Shown: one piece after another, positions 15,367-24,044 of the stretch
How positions within the stretch are numbered: position 1 is the stretch's first letter
Layout of the letters: each line of letters starts with the position of its first letter
Assembly: GCA_031367895.1 (NCBI GenBank)
Contig: JANLQP010000007.1
Coordinates: 1 to 57,573, forward strand
Direction of reading: 5' to 3'
DNA from: Ga0077555 sp031367895
GTDB taxonomy: Bacteria > Pseudomonadota > Alphaproteobacteria > Rhizobiales > Hyphomicrobiaceae
DNA length: 57,573 nt
The notes under the pieces: generated by a model
The model's input: only the letters and a program-made list of their open reading frames with translations
What the model was told of the DNA's origin: nothing
Databases searched by the model: none
Translations under genes and position numbers: made by a program

Positions 15367-16743
15367 TCAGAGCAGGACCAGCGTGGCGAGCCCCAGGAAC
15401 GCGAAAAAGCCGACGACGTCCGTCACGGTCGTCACGAACACGCCGGACGCGACCGCCGGATCGTATTTGAAATGCTGCAGCACCAGCGGAATGAGGATGC
15501 CGGCGAGTGCGGCAGCAAACAAGTTGCAGATCATCGCCGCGCCGATGACGAGGCCGAGCTTGCCGCTGCCGAACCAGAAGAACACGACGAGTGCCAAGAT
15601 GAGCGCAAAAATCATGCCATTCATGAGTCCGACGGACGCTTCGCGCAGGATGACGCGGCCGGCGTTGACGGGGCCGAGCTCGCGCGTCGCCAACGCACGT
15701 ACCGCGACCGTCATCGTCTGCGTTCCGGCATTGCCGCCCATGGACGCGACGATCGGCATCAACACGGCGAGCGCCACCATCTCTTTGATCGAGGCATCGA
15801 ACATCGCAATTACCGACGACGCCAAGACGGCCGTGCCGAGATTGACAAGCAGCCATACGAACCGGCCCTTGAACGTCGGCAGCACAGTATCGGTCATGCT
15901 TTCGTCACCGACGCCGGCGAGGAGCCGAAGATCCTCTTCCGTCTCCTCCTCGATGACCTCGACGACGTCGTCGACCGTGATGACACCGACCAGCCGCTTG
16001 TTCTCGTCGACGACCGGCGCCGACTTCAAGTCGTAGCGCTCGAACTGGCGCGCCATTTCTTCCTGGTCGTCGGTGGCGAGCACCACGTGGCGCTCGCTGT
16101 TCATCAGGCTCTCGATGCCGACGTGACGCTTTGTGCGCAACAATCGCGACAGGTCGAGGCTGCCCAGCACGCGGAACGTCGGATCGACGACGATGATGTC
16201 CGAAAACGTCTCCGGCAAGTCGACAGCTTCCCGCATGTGGTCGATGACCTGGCCGACCGTCCAGAACGGCGGCACCGCCACGAAGTCCGTCTGCATCAGA
16301 CGGCCGGCAGTTTCCTCGGGGTATTCGAGGTTGCGTTCGAGCGCCGCGCGCTCGCCGGACGGTATCTGGGAGAGCACGTCGCGCTTGTCGTCTTCCTCCA
16401 GGCCCTCGATGACGTAGGCCGCATCGTCGGTGTCGAGTTCCGCGACGGCCTTGGCCAACACCGAGTTCGGCAGCGCCTCGGACAGCTGGTCGCGAACGCT
16501 CTCGTCGAGTTCGGACAGGACTTCGGGATCGAACTCCGAGCCAAGCGCTTGCAGCAAGATGAGCCGCTCGGCCGGTGCCAGAAGCTCGATCATGTGTGCG
16601 AGGTCGGGCGCGTTGACGTCGCGACAGAAGGCCCGCACGCTGGTCGTATCGGTGACCGCCAGCGCCGCGCGAAGTTCAGCGACACGCTCCACATTCGGCT
16701 GAATGGCCGCCTTCGAACCCGCTGGCGTGACCGGCTCCTGCAT
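15367..16743 (-). CDS. mgtE: Magnesium transporter MgtE
   Basis: A 458-residue MgtE channel. The cytoplasmic MgtE N domain (about 35-140, with Leu-rich helices and an ALPNSVLAKAVAELDTDDAAYVIE stretch), two CBS domains (about 145-270, ending VIEEETEEDLRLLAG plug region) and five membrane helices (about 290-458) are all present. The transmembrane hallmark PIVASMGGNAGTQTM is intact. The channel conducts magnesium into the cell and is closed by magnesium binding to the N and CBS domains. The ATG at 16743 gives the family length; the frame stays open upstream to 17313 but that part is non-homologous. Confidence 0.95.
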   Translation of the reverse strand: MQEPVTPAGSKAAIQPNVERVAELRAALAVTDTTSVRAFCRDVNAPDLAHMIELLAPAERLILLQALGSEFDPEVLSELDESVRDQLSEALPNSVLAKAVAELDTDDAAYVIEGLEEDDKRDVLSQIPSGERAALERNLEYPEETAGRLMQTDFVAVPPFWTVGQVIDHMREAVDLPETFSDIIVVDPTFRVLGSLDLSRLLRTKRHVGIESLMNSERHVVLATDDQEEMARQFERYDLKSAPVVDENKRLVGVITVDDVVEVIEEETEEDLRLLAGVGDESMTDTVLPTFKGRFVWLLVNLGTAVLASSVIAMFDASIKEMVALAVLMPIVASMGGNAGTQTMTVAVRALATRELGPVNAGRVILREASVGLMNGMIFALILALVVFFWFGSGKLGLVIGAAMICNLFAAALAGILIPLVLQHFKYDPAVASGVFVTTVTDVVGFFAFLGLATLVLL

Positions 16744-17002
16744 GATGCTCGCCGCCCTTCCCGTTGATTTTTCGATGTTTTTATTCGCCGCACCACTGTG
16801 GCAAGGGGCGCATTGCTTCTTGCCACAATCGGTTCTTAATATCCGCCCTGAGGGGATCGAGGCGTGCCCGCCCAGACCGCTGTTTTGGGGTACGGGCGCG
16901 GCCGGACCAAAGTCAAGCAAGCTCAGGTGCCGCCTCAGCTTCTCCCGAGAAATAGTTCCCGTTGGAACACCGTTTGGAACGGACAAGGCAGGGTAGCACT
17001 TG

Positions 17003-18052
17003 ATGCGCTCGAGACACGTTTTTGCGCTGCTTGGCCTCATCGCTGCCGGCGGGATTGTGGTTGGGCACCTGACTGTCGGGGCCGCCGCGCGCGCGCCTTC
17101 ACAGTGCGGCCCTGAAGCCATCGGCCTTGCGCGCACCGTCGAGATCGACACCAAGGGCGGTCCGCGCTTCGGCGAAAACCAGTACACCAGCAAGGGCCCG
17201 TTTCTGCGGGAGGGCGAGGTGGTGCTGACCTTCGACGATGGTCCGCACAAGACATTGACGCAGCCGATCCTCGACGCGCTCAACGCGCATTGCACCAAGG
17301 CGACCTTCTTCATGGTCGGTCAGCGGGCGCTCTACTATCCGGAGCTGGTCCGCAAAGTTGCCGGCCTCGGCCACACCGTCGCGACGCATACCTGGTCACA
17401 CCAGAACCTCGCCAAGATCCCGGCTGAGGAAGCCACCGAAGAGATCGAACTCGGCATCAGCGCCGTGCAACGCAGCCTTGGCGCACCTGCGGCACCGTTC
17501 TTCCGGTTTCCCTATCTCAGCGACCCCAAGGAGATGACCGCGCATTTGCGGCAGCGCAACACCGCGATCTTCTCGATCGACCTCGACTCTTACGACTTCA
17601 AGACGCGCAGTTCCACGGCCGTCATCCGCAACGTGATGAACCAGCTCGAGAAAAAGGGTAAGGGCATCATCCTGTTCCACGACATCCAGCCGTCGACGGC
17701 GGGTGCCCTCGGTACGCTGCTGACCGAGCTCAAGGCCAAGGGCTACAAGGTCGTGCACATCACCCCCAAAGCGGGCCAGACTACGGTTGCCGAGTACGAC
17801 AAGCGCGTCGTCCAGAAGCATGGCGGCGGCCGCATCGCGTCGCTACCGGTGCCGGTCAACCAGCGCGGCGTCGTCTCGCCGGCTTGGGAAGTCCAGGTTT
17901 ACCGTGGCCAGGGCCCGATCGGAGCGCCCTCCGGCCAGCGCAGCTACGACGCGTTCGCACCACGCCCAGTGGCACCGCCAGCCGCACCACCGCCGCGCCC
18001 GAGCCGTAGCCGCGATGACGACTGGCAGACGCGCATTTTCCGCGGCTGGTGA
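17003..18052 (+). CDS. Secreted polysaccharide deacetylase (NodB homology)
   Basis: A 349-residue exported protein. A signal peptide or anchor (residues 7-29) precedes a NodB domain (about 70-270). Catalytic motifs are TFDDGP with Asp78 and Asp79, HTWSH with metal ligands His129 and His133, the RFPYLSDP motif, and ILFHDIQ. It would remove acetyl groups from an N-acetylated or O-acetylated glycan in the envelope; unlike PdaA or NodB the target cannot be identified. The C-terminal 80 residues are Pro/Arg-rich and disordered. ATG 17003 directly follows a TTG, which could also serve as a start. Confidence 0.9.
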   Translation: MRSRHVFALLGLIAAGGIVVGHLTVGAAARAPSQCGPEAIGLARTVEIDTKGGPRFGENQYTSKGPFLREGEVVLTFDDGPHKTLTQPILDALNAHCTKATFFMVGQRALYYPELVRKVAGLGHTVATHTWSHQNLAKIPAEEATEEIELGISAVQRSLGAPAAPFFRFPYLSDPKEMTAHLRQRNTAIFSIDLDSYDFKTRSSTAVIRNVMNQLEKKGKGIILFHDIQPSTAGALGTLLTELKAKGYKVVHITPKAGQTTVAEYDKRVVQKHGGGRIASLPVPVNQRGVVSPAWEVQVYRGQGPIGAPSGQRSYDAFAPRPVAPPAAPPPRPSRSRDDDWQTRIFRGW

Positions 18053-18093
18053 TCCTTCTTGACGCTCGCTCTAGGACCGACCTGGGACCGACG

Positions 18094-18576
18094 ATGACGC
18101 GCAACCAGAACATGCCGCCGATGCGCGGCTTCTTCGGCATCGGCGCCGAGCGGATCTCGAAGAGCCTCAATCTCGGCAATCTCATGCGGTCGGCGCACGG
18201 TTTCGGCGCCTCCTTCACGTTCACGATTGGCGCCACCTACCAAGCCAGCGAAGCCTGGGTCGACACTTCGAAGGGGGCGCGCCACGTGCCGCATTACGAC
18301 TGGGCCAAGCTCGACGATATGGTGCTGCCGCAGGGCTGCAAGCTGGTCGGCGTCGAGTTGCTTGACGACGCCGTCGATTTGCCGAGCTTCAACCACCCGC
18401 AGCGGGCCGCCTATGTGCTCGGCCCCGAGATGGGCTCGCTGTCGCCGGCACTTTTGGCGCGCTGCGACACGATCGTGAAGATCCCGACGCTCTTCTGCGT
18501 CAACGTCGCGATGGCCGGCGCGATCGTGATGTACGACCGCTACCGGACACTCGGGCACAAGCCGCGGCTGCCGTGA
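18094..18576 (+). CDS. RNA 2'-O-methyltransferase, SpoU/TrmH family
   Basis: A 160-residue SPOUT methyltransferase lacking any extra substrate-binding domain. Motif 1 is NLGNLMRSAHGFGA, motif 2 AYVLGPEMGSLSP and motif 3 IPTLFCVNVAMAGAIVMYDR, which form the knotted SAM site. The motif 3 sequence departs from the common IP-M-x-G-SLN form, reading FCVNVAMAG. Members methylate ribose in tRNA or rRNA. The open frame begins with GTG at 18049, overlapping the deacetylase stop; ATG 18094 matches family length. Translational coupling with the deacetylase is possible if the earlier start is used. Confidence 0.88.
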   Translation: MTRNQNMPPMRGFFGIGAERISKSLNLGNLMRSAHGFGASFTFTIGATYQASEAWVDTSKGARHVPHYDWAKLDDMVLPQGCKLVGVELLDDAVDLPSFNHPQRAAYVLGPEMGSLSPALLARCDTIVKIPTLFCVNVAMAGAIVMYDRYRTLGHKPRLP

Positions 18577-18615
18577 CTTGCCAGTTGTCCGGACTTGTCG
18601 GAAACTGGTTCGTAG

Positions 18616-18651
18616 GGCGCAATAGCCCCTCCTTCTGGGGCGTATTGCGCC
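18616..18651. repeat. Dispersed palindrome, family B copy 2
   Basis: GGCGCAATAGCCCC (18616-18629) and GGGGCGTATTGCGCC (18637-18651) form an almost perfect long stem around TCCTTCT. A further CGGCGCAATACGGC at about 18677-18690 repeats part of the arm. It is homologous to the element right after cinA (2088-2123). Confidence 0.78.
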
Positions 18652-18778
18652 GCGGTTTTTGCGCCAGCACAAGTTACGGCGCAATACGGCTGAAGTGCAG
18701 GCCGCCTATTGACGACCTACGAAACCGACCACTGACCACTGACCCGCTCTTGCCCCACTCGCCTCCCGGAGCTTCTCC

Positions 18779-20098
18779 ATGAAATGCATGTGGTTCCATC
18801 TGATGCCCTACACGGAACTCCCCGAGGATTTCCGCGAGCAGCACCCGTCGGTGTGGGTCGACATCCATTCGAAGCTCTTCGATCCGAAGCGCGCGCACCA
18901 CATGTACAACGACTTCATGGACGAGATGGAGTACGCGGCCGACTGCGGCTTCGATGCGATCTGCTGCAACGAGCACCATTCGAACGGCTACGGCCTGATG
19001 CCATCGCCGAACCTGATCGCCGCGGCGCTGTCGCGGCGCACCACCGATACAGCGATCTGCGTGCTCGGCAATTCGCTGGCGCTCTACAATCCGCCGACGC
19101 GCGTGGCAGAAGAATTCGCGATGATCGACTGTATCTCCGGCGGACGGCTCATCGCCGGGTTCCCGGTCGGCACCGGCATGGATACGTGCTTCGCCTACGG
19201 ACAAAATCCATCGATGTTGCGCGAAAAGTATCTCGAGGCGCATGATCTCGTCATGAAGGCCTGGACCGAGAAGGACACGTTCGCCTTCAACGGCCGCTTC
19301 AACCAGCAGCGCTACGTGAATATCTGGCCGCGCCCCGTTCAGCAGCCGCATCCGCCAGTCTGGATCCCGGGCGGGGGCTCGGTCGAGACTTGGGCTTGGT
19401 GTGCGCAGATGGACTACGTCTACTGCTACCTCTCGTACTATGGCTACAAGGCCGGCCTCAAAACCATGCAGGGCTTTTGGGACGAGATGGCGAGGCTCGG
19501 CAAAGACCGCAATCCCTATCGCGCCGGCTTCCTGCAGTTCGTCGGCGTTGCTGAGTCGCGCTCGGAAGCCATGGAGCGTTACGCGGAGGCCGCCGAATAC
19601 TTCTACGGCCGCTGCCTGCACGTCGACTTGAAGTACGCGTCACCGCCCGGCTACAACACCGAAGCGACGCAGCGCGTCGGCCTCGAGAGTCAGGTGAAGG
19701 CCGCCGCTCAGGCTTCGGCCGACGCCGCCAAGGATGCGCTCGCGGCGCAAGGCACGACGGGCTCGACGGCCGGCACGCGTTTCAACATGGTGGCGCGCGA
19801 CATGAAGGACATCGTCGACCGCGGTTACGTCATCGTCGGCACACCCGACGACGTCGTCGAGCAGTTGCGCGAAGTCGCCGTCAACATGAACGTCGGCCAC
19901 CTCATGCTGCTGCTCCAGTACGGCAACATGTCGAAGGATCTCTGCAAATATAACACCAAGCTGTTCGCCGAGAAGGTGATGCCCAAGCTCAAGCCGATGT
20001 TCTCCGAGTGGGAGGACAAGTGGTGGCCGAAACCGATGCAGAAATCGACGCGCGCAACCGTGCCTGCGTTCCGGCCGGGCGTGCAGGCGGTGGAGTAG
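18779..20098 (+). CDS. LLM-class flavin-dependent oxidoreductase
   Basis: A 439-residue luciferase-like monooxygenase family enzyme. Family features include NEHHSNGYGLMPSPNLIAA near residue 60, AICVLGNSLALYNPPTRVAEE, SGGRLIAGFPVGTG and PRPVQQPHPPVWIPGGG. The FMNH2- or F420-dependent barrel would oxidise or cleave an organic substrate with oxygen; the substrate is unknown. The ATG at 18779 lies eight bases after GGAG. It ends two bases before the convergent toxin gene. The spacer before it contains the short words GACCACTGACCACTGACC. Confidence 0.9.
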   Translation: MKCMWFHLMPYTELPEDFREQHPSVWVDIHSKLFDPKRAHHMYNDFMDEMEYAADCGFDAICCNEHHSNGYGLMPSPNLIAAALSRRTTDTAICVLGNSLALYNPPTRVAEEFAMIDCISGGRLIAGFPVGTGMDTCFAYGQNPSMLREKYLEAHDLVMKAWTEKDTFAFNGRFNQQRYVNIWPRPVQQPHPPVWIPGGGSVETWAWCAQMDYVYCYLSYYGYKAGLKTMQGFWDEMARLGKDRNPYRAGFLQFVGVAESRSEAMERYAEAAEYFYGRCLHVDLKYASPPGYNTEATQRVGLESQVKAAAQASADAAKDALAAQGTTGSTAGTRFNMVARDMKDIVDRGYVIVGTPDDVVEQLREVAVNMNVGHLMLLLQYGNMSKDLCKYNTKLFAEKVMPKLKPMFSEWEDKWWPKPMQKSTRATVPAFRPGVQAVE

Positions 20099-20100
20099 CC

Positions 20101-20496
20101 TCAGGGATCGAAATGCAGCGTGCTCACTTGCGGGATCAGGGTGAAATGCCGGTCGGTCGTGACGACCTGCAACCCATGCTGCATCGCTTGCGCTGCGATC
20201 CATACGTCGTTGGTCGGCATTGGCGAGCCGTTGGCGACAAGGAAGTTAAGAATTTCAGCATAACGGTCGGCGGTGACCGCGTCGGCATCGATGACGTGAA
20301 CGCGCGGCGACGCGAGAAAACTGTCGAGATCGCGGGCATTTTGACTTTGACGATTGCCGCGCCGGAATCCTGTGCCGAGTTCCCCGATCACGATCACACT
20401 CATGCCAAGGCGCGCTGTCTGCCTGATGAGACCACGGATGCCCAAGTGTCCGCGCCGAAATGCCGAATAAGCCGACGTATCGATCGTGACCGTCAT
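20101..20496 (-). CDS. PIN-domain toxin (VapC/FitB type)
   Basis: A 131-residue PIN-domain ribonuclease. The acidic residues that bind magnesium are visible: Asp6 (TIDTSAY), the glutamate in IVIGELGTGF (about 39), and the Asp in PTNDVWIAAQAM (about 97) with a later aspartate in VVTTDRHF. VapC toxins cleave tRNA or rRNA when released from their antitoxin. It follows the antitoxin gene by 12 bases on the same strand, the standard antitoxin-first order. It appears complete and unbroken. Confidence 0.9.
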   Translation of the reverse strand: MTVTIDTSAYSAFRRGHLGIRGLIRQTARLGMSVIVIGELGTGFRRGNRQSQNARDLDSFLASPRVHVIDADAVTADRYAEILNFLVANGSPMPTNDVWIAAQAMQHGLQVVTTDRHFTLIPQVSTLHFDP

Positions 20497-20508
20497 GATG
20501 TGCCCGAT

Positions 20509-20769
20509 CTAATTCCAAATCTCCGGATCGATACGCCTGATTTCTGCCAATGCCCTGTCGAACTCGTCGGCTTCCTCCTTGGTCCATGTCCCAGCCAGAT
20601 GATCAAGATCGCGAAATGTTTCGGGGCCGGACGACTTGCGCTCAGGCTGCATTGCTTCTTGCAACAGGCGGATCACAGTGGCGTTGAGACTCGCGTGTGT
20701 TCGCTCGGCTTCGGCCTCGATGTAGGCGGCGATTTCGGGAGGAAGGCCGCGGAGTGTGATCGCCTTCAT
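20509..20769 (-). CDS. Ribbon-helix-helix antitoxin (VapB/FitA type)
   Basis: An 86-residue protein. Residues 1-40 are a FitA-like ribbon-helix-helix DNA-binding domain (MKAITLRGLPPEIAAYIEAEA, then RTHASLNATVIRLLQEAM). The C-terminal acidic region (about 50-86) would wrap the PIN toxin and block its active site. It lies just upstream of the toxin gene. A symmetric operator immediately upstream (20788-20826) indicates classical autorepression by the antitoxin/toxin complex. The ATG at 20769 follows GGAG. Confidence 0.88.
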   Translation of the reverse strand: MKAITLRGLPPEIAAYIEAEAERTHASLNATVIRLLQEAMQPERKSSGPETFRDLDHLAGTWTKEEADEFDRALAEIRRIDPEIWN

Positions 20770-20787
20770 TGACGCAGCTCCACATCA

Positions 20788-20826
20788 GATGCAATGTGCG
20801 ATGCACTATGCATCAAACCGTGCATC
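20788..20826. promoter_or_regulatory. Symmetric four-half-site operator of the toxin-antitoxin pair
   Basis: The spacer before the antitoxin start holds GATGCA (20788-20793), six bases, GATGCA (20800-20805), three bases, TGCATC (20809-20814), six bases, TGCATC (20821-20826). The arrangement is exactly symmetric about 20807. A fifth TGCATC is at 20858-20863. Such inverted repeats are bound by FitA/VapB ribbon-helix-helix dimers of toxin-antitoxin complexes, so this is very likely the autoregulatory operator. Confidence 0.75.
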
Positions 20827-20924
20827 ACCGCAAGCTTAAGGTGCCAGTCGATGCCCGTGCATCGAGATGATCGAGGGCGGTTTCGAAGCGATAGAGCCGA
20901 GATCGTGTGACAGGGAGACGGACA

Positions 20925-21704
20925 TTGTCGGAGCCAACCACCACCACCATCGACATCAACGGCCACGCCTGCCGCGTCTGGACGAAAGGCAACGGCCCGA
21001 AGATCGGCTGGATCGCGGGCTTCGGCGGCCTGCCGCGCTGGATCCCGATGCTGGAGACGCTGTCACAGACACACACCGTGATCGCGCCATCGCTGCCGGG
21101 CTTTCCGGGCGCCACCGGCCACACCCTGCTGGACACGCATCTCGATTGGATCTGCGCCGTCCGCGAAATCTTCATCAAGGCCGGGCTCGAGGGTGCCGAC
21201 ATCGCCGGCTCCTCGGTCGGTGCATCGTTCGTCGCCGAGTTCGCCGCGATGTGGCCGCACAAGGTGAAGCGCATCGCGATGATCGCGCCGTTCGGCGTCT
21301 ATGACGACAACGATCCACCCGCCGATGTCTGGGCGCAGCGACCCGATGATCAGCCGGGCATGCTCTGCGCCAATCCGCAGATCTGGAAAGACCTGAAGGC
21401 CGTGCCAGCAGGCGCCAACTCCGTCGAATGGCCGATCGAGCAGGTGCGCGCCTCGGAAGCCGCCGCCCGCGTGTTCTGGCCACTCGGCAACACCAACCTG
21501 CAGAAGCGCCTGCCGCTGATCCTGGCGCCGACGCTGCTGCTGTGGGGCGAGAAGGACCGCGTGATGCCACGCAGCTACGCCGACAAGTTCGCCAAGGCCA
21601 TCAAGGCCAAATCGTCGATCGAAGTGATCAAAGGCGCCGGCCATCTTGCCGAACTCGATCAACCGGACGCAGTCGCCGCGGCGCTTGCCAAGTTCATGAA
21701 GTGA
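20925..21704 (+). CDS. Alpha/beta hydrolase
   Basis: A serine hydrolase of about 259 residues. The nucleophile elbow is GSSVG (AGSSVGASFVAEF), the acid is in LLLWGEKDRVMP and the histidine in GAGHLAELDQP, a complete triad. It resembles small cytosolic esterases or C-C bond hydrolases of catabolic routes, but lacks a diagnostic substrate motif. The start is uncertain: TTG at 20925 has GGGAG seven bases upstream and gives LSEPTTTTIDINGHA; a GTG at 20907 is the alternative. The promoter must lie in or next to the toxin-antitoxin operator region, since the two transcription units diverge. Confidence 0.82.
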   Translation: MSEPTTTTIDINGHACRVWTKGNGPKIGWIAGFGGLPRWIPMLETLSQTHTVIAPSLPGFPGATGHTLLDTHLDWICAVREIFIKAGLEGADIAGSSVGASFVAEFAAMWPHKVKRIAMIAPFGVYDDNDPPADVWAQRPDDQPGMLCANPQIWKDLKAVPAGANSVEWPIEQVRASEAAARVFWPLGNTNLQKRLPLILAPTLLLWGEKDRVMPRSYADKFAKAIKAKSSIEVIKGAGHLAELDQPDAVAAALAKFMK

Positions 21705-21711
21705 AAGAGCA

Positions 21712-21776
21712 TGAGTGGTGAGTGGTGTTTCACGAGCCACCACACCTCCACTCACCACTGACGACTGACCCCTCAC
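21712..21776. repeat. AGTGGTG/CACCACT imperfect inverted word repeat
   Basis: Between the two hydrolase genes the spacer has AGTGGTGAGTGGTG (about 21715-21728) and, on the other side of a short gap, CACCACACCTCCACTCACCACT, followed by GACGACTGACC. The two halves can pair into a long imperfect stem. The same CCACTGACC words appear at 18728-18743. Confidence 0.6.
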
Positions 21777-21792
21777 CATTGCGGAGCAACCG

Positions 21793-22728
21793 ATGCAGCT
21801 CGATCCCGAATCCCAAGCATTCCTCGATCTGATCAAGAAGCTCGACCGGCCGCCGATCAATTCGCTGCCGCCGATGCAGGCCAAGGAAGTCTTCCGCCGC
21901 GGCCGCATGGTGACGCAGCCTGACCTGCCACAGGTCGACCGCGTCAAGGAGTACGACGCGAACGGACCGCATGGTGCTGTACCGGTGCGCTTCTATCGTG
22001 GCGCCGGCACCGCCGACTTAGGGACGCTTGCGTGCCACATCTACTATCACGGCGGCGGTTGGGTGCTCGGCGACCTCGACAGCCACGATTGGGTCTGCCG
22101 GAAGATCGCCAACACGGCGCAGTGCGCGGTGCTCTCGGTCGACTATCGCATGGCGCCGGAGCACGTGTTCCCTGCCGCCTACGACGACAGTATCGCCGCC
22201 GTCGAATGGGCGATCGCCAATGCTTCCATGCTGAAGATCGACGCCTCGCGTCTGTCCGTCGGCGGCGATAGCGCCGGCGGCAATATCGCCGCAGCCGTTG
22301 CGTTGGGCCTGCGCGACAAGGGCACCAAGCTCAAGGCGCAGATCCTTGTTTATCCCGCGACCGATCTCTCGATGAGCGGCGATTACTACGGCCGCTTCAC
22401 CAAAGATCTGATCCTGACCGACGACACCATGCGCTGGTTCATCGATCTTTATGTTCCGAAGGCCGCGGACCGGAAAGATTGGCGCGCGTCACCGCTGCTG
22501 GCATCGAGCCTGAAGGGATTACCGCCGACGCTCATCCTGCTCGCGGGCTTCGATCCGCTCTGCGCCGAGGGTGAAGCTTACGCGGTTCGTCTGAAGCAAG
22601 AGGGCGTGGCGACAATCGTGAAGCACTACCCCGGCCAGATCCACGGCTTCCTGTCGAACGGCAAAATGCTGCCAAAAGCCAACGATGCGATCGAGGACAT
22701 CGCGGCGGCGTTGAAGGCGCATTTGTGA
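21793..22728 (+). CDS. HSL-family esterase/lipase
   Basis: A 311-residue alpha/beta hydrolase of the hormone-sensitive lipase family (family IV). The oxyanion motif HGGG is at 86-89 (YYHGGGWVLGD), the nucleophile Ser160 is in GDSAGGN, the acid is in AGFDPLCAEG and the histidine in GQIHGF. The N-terminal cap region (1-55) is the usual one. These cytoplasmic enzymes hydrolyse short-chain esters. The ATG at 21793 is preceded by a GGAG site (GCGGAGCAACCG). It could be co-transcribed with the hydrolase upstream. Confidence 0.93.
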   Translation: MQLDPESQAFLDLIKKLDRPPINSLPPMQAKEVFRRGRMVTQPDLPQVDRVKEYDANGPHGAVPVRFYRGAGTADLGTLACHIYYHGGGWVLGDLDSHDWVCRKIANTAQCAVLSVDYRMAPEHVFPAAYDDSIAAVEWAIANASMLKIDASRLSVGGDSAGGNIAAAVALGLRDKGTKLKAQILVYPATDLSMSGDYYGRFTKDLILTDDTMRWFIDLYVPKAADRKDWRASPLLASSLKGLPPTLILLAGFDPLCAEGEAYAVRLKQEGVATIVKHYPGQIHGFLSNGKMLPKANDAIEDIAAALKAHL

Positions 22729-22734
22729 AATGCA

Positions 22735-23946
22735 TCAGAAGAACGCCTGGATCCCCGTGATGGCGCGGCCGAGGATCAACGCGTGCACGTCGTGCGTGCC
22801 CTCGTAGGTGTTGACGGTCTCGAGGTTGGCTGCGTGCCGCATCACGTGATACTCGATCTGGATACCGTTGCCGCCGTGCATGTCGCGCGCGGTCCGAGCG
22901 ATGTCGAGCGCCTTGCCGCAGTTGTTGCGCTTCACGAGCGAGATCATCTCCGGCGCCACGTTGCCTTCGTCGAACAGCCGGCCGACGCGCAACGCCCCCT
23001 GCAGACCGAGCGAGATCTCGGTCGCCATGTCGGCGAGCTTCTTCTGCACCAGCTGCGTGGCCGCGAGCGGCCGGATGAACTGCTTCCTATCCAGCGTGTA
23101 TTGCCTTGCGCGGGCGTAGCAATCCTCGGCGGCACCCATGGCGCCCCAGGCGATGCCGTAGCGGGCGCGGTTCAAGCAGCCGAACGGCCCCTTGAGACCG
23201 GAGACGTTCGGCAGTAGTGCCGACTCCGGCACCACGACGCCATCCATCACGACTTCGCCCGTCGTCGAGCAGCGCAAGCTGAGCTTCCCCGTGATCTTCG
23301 GAGCGGAGAGGCCCTTCATCCCCTTCTCCAGGATGAAGCCGCGGATCGCGTTGTCGTGTGCCGCGGATTTGGCCCAGATCACGAACACGTCGGCGAAGGG
23401 CGCGTTCGAGATCCACATCTTCGTACCGGTGAGGCGATAGCCGTCCGCCACCTTCTCTGCGCGCGTGGTCATGCCGCCGGGGTCGGAGCCAGCGTCCGGC
23501 TCGGTCAGGCCGAAGCAACCGACGTATTCTCCGGACGCAAGCTTCGGCAGGTATTTCTGGCGCTGCTCTTCCGAGCCGTAAGCGTAGATTGGATACATAA
23601 CGAGCGACGACTGCACCGAGTTCATGGAGCGGAAGCCCGAATCGACCCGTTCCACCTCGCGCGCGACGAGGCCGTAGGAGACGTAGTTGGCGCCGGCGCA
23701 GCCGTATTTCTCCGGCAGCGTGACGCCGAGCAGGCCGAGCGCGCCCATCTCGGTGAAGATGGCGCGGTCGGTGTGCTCGTCGAGGTACGATTTCACGACG
23801 CGGGGCGCCAGCTTTGCCTGGCAGTACTCCCGCGCGGTGTCACGGATCGCCCGCTCGTCCTCGGTCAATTGATCCTCGAGGCGGAACGCGTCCTCCCAGT
23901 CGAATTGGGCGCGGGATGCGGTGGACGATTTGGGTCTGTCTTGCAT
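22735..23946 (-). CDS. gcdH: Glutaryl-CoA dehydrogenase
   Basis: A 403-residue acyl-CoA dehydrogenase. The catalytic base is Glu382 in NTYEGTHDVHALILGRAITG, and the TLPEKYGCAGANYVSYGL and FGLTEPDAGSDPGGM segments are those of glutaryl-CoA dehydrogenases rather than short-chain enzymes. The reaction is FAD-linked oxidation and decarboxylation of glutaryl-CoA to crotonyl-CoA, with electrons passed to ETF, in lysine, tryptophan and aromatic breakdown. ATG 23946 (MQDRPKSSTASRAQFDW) with GAGGG upstream matches the family; an upstream ATG at 24048 is not preferred. It may be co-transcribed with the SDR upstream. Confidence 0.92.
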   Translation of the reverse strand: MQDRPKSSTASRAQFDWEDAFRLEDQLTEDERAIRDTAREYCQAKLAPRVVKSYLDEHTDRAIFTEMGALGLLGVTLPEKYGCAGANYVSYGLVAREVERVDSGFRSMNSVQSSLVMYPIYAYGSEEQRQKYLPKLASGEYVGCFGLTEPDAGSDPGGMTTRAEKVADGYRLTGTKMWISNAPFADVFVIWAKSAAHDNAIRGFILEKGMKGLSAPKITGKLSLRCSTTGEVVMDGVVVPESALLPNVSGLKGPFGCLNRARYGIAWGAMGAAEDCYARARQYTLDRKQFIRPLAATQLVQKKLADMATEISLGLQGALRVGRLFDEGNVAPEMISLVKRNNCGKALDIARTARDMHGGNGIQIEYHVMRHAANLETVNTYEGTHDVHALILGRAITGIQAFF

Positions 23947-24044
23947 GGGGCCCTCGATGAGCGGATCTGCCGTCAAGATGCGCGGCAACGAAGGGATGTC
24001 AAGGCGGACATCCGTTGCATGCCCGCCAACCACGCGCACCGAAG

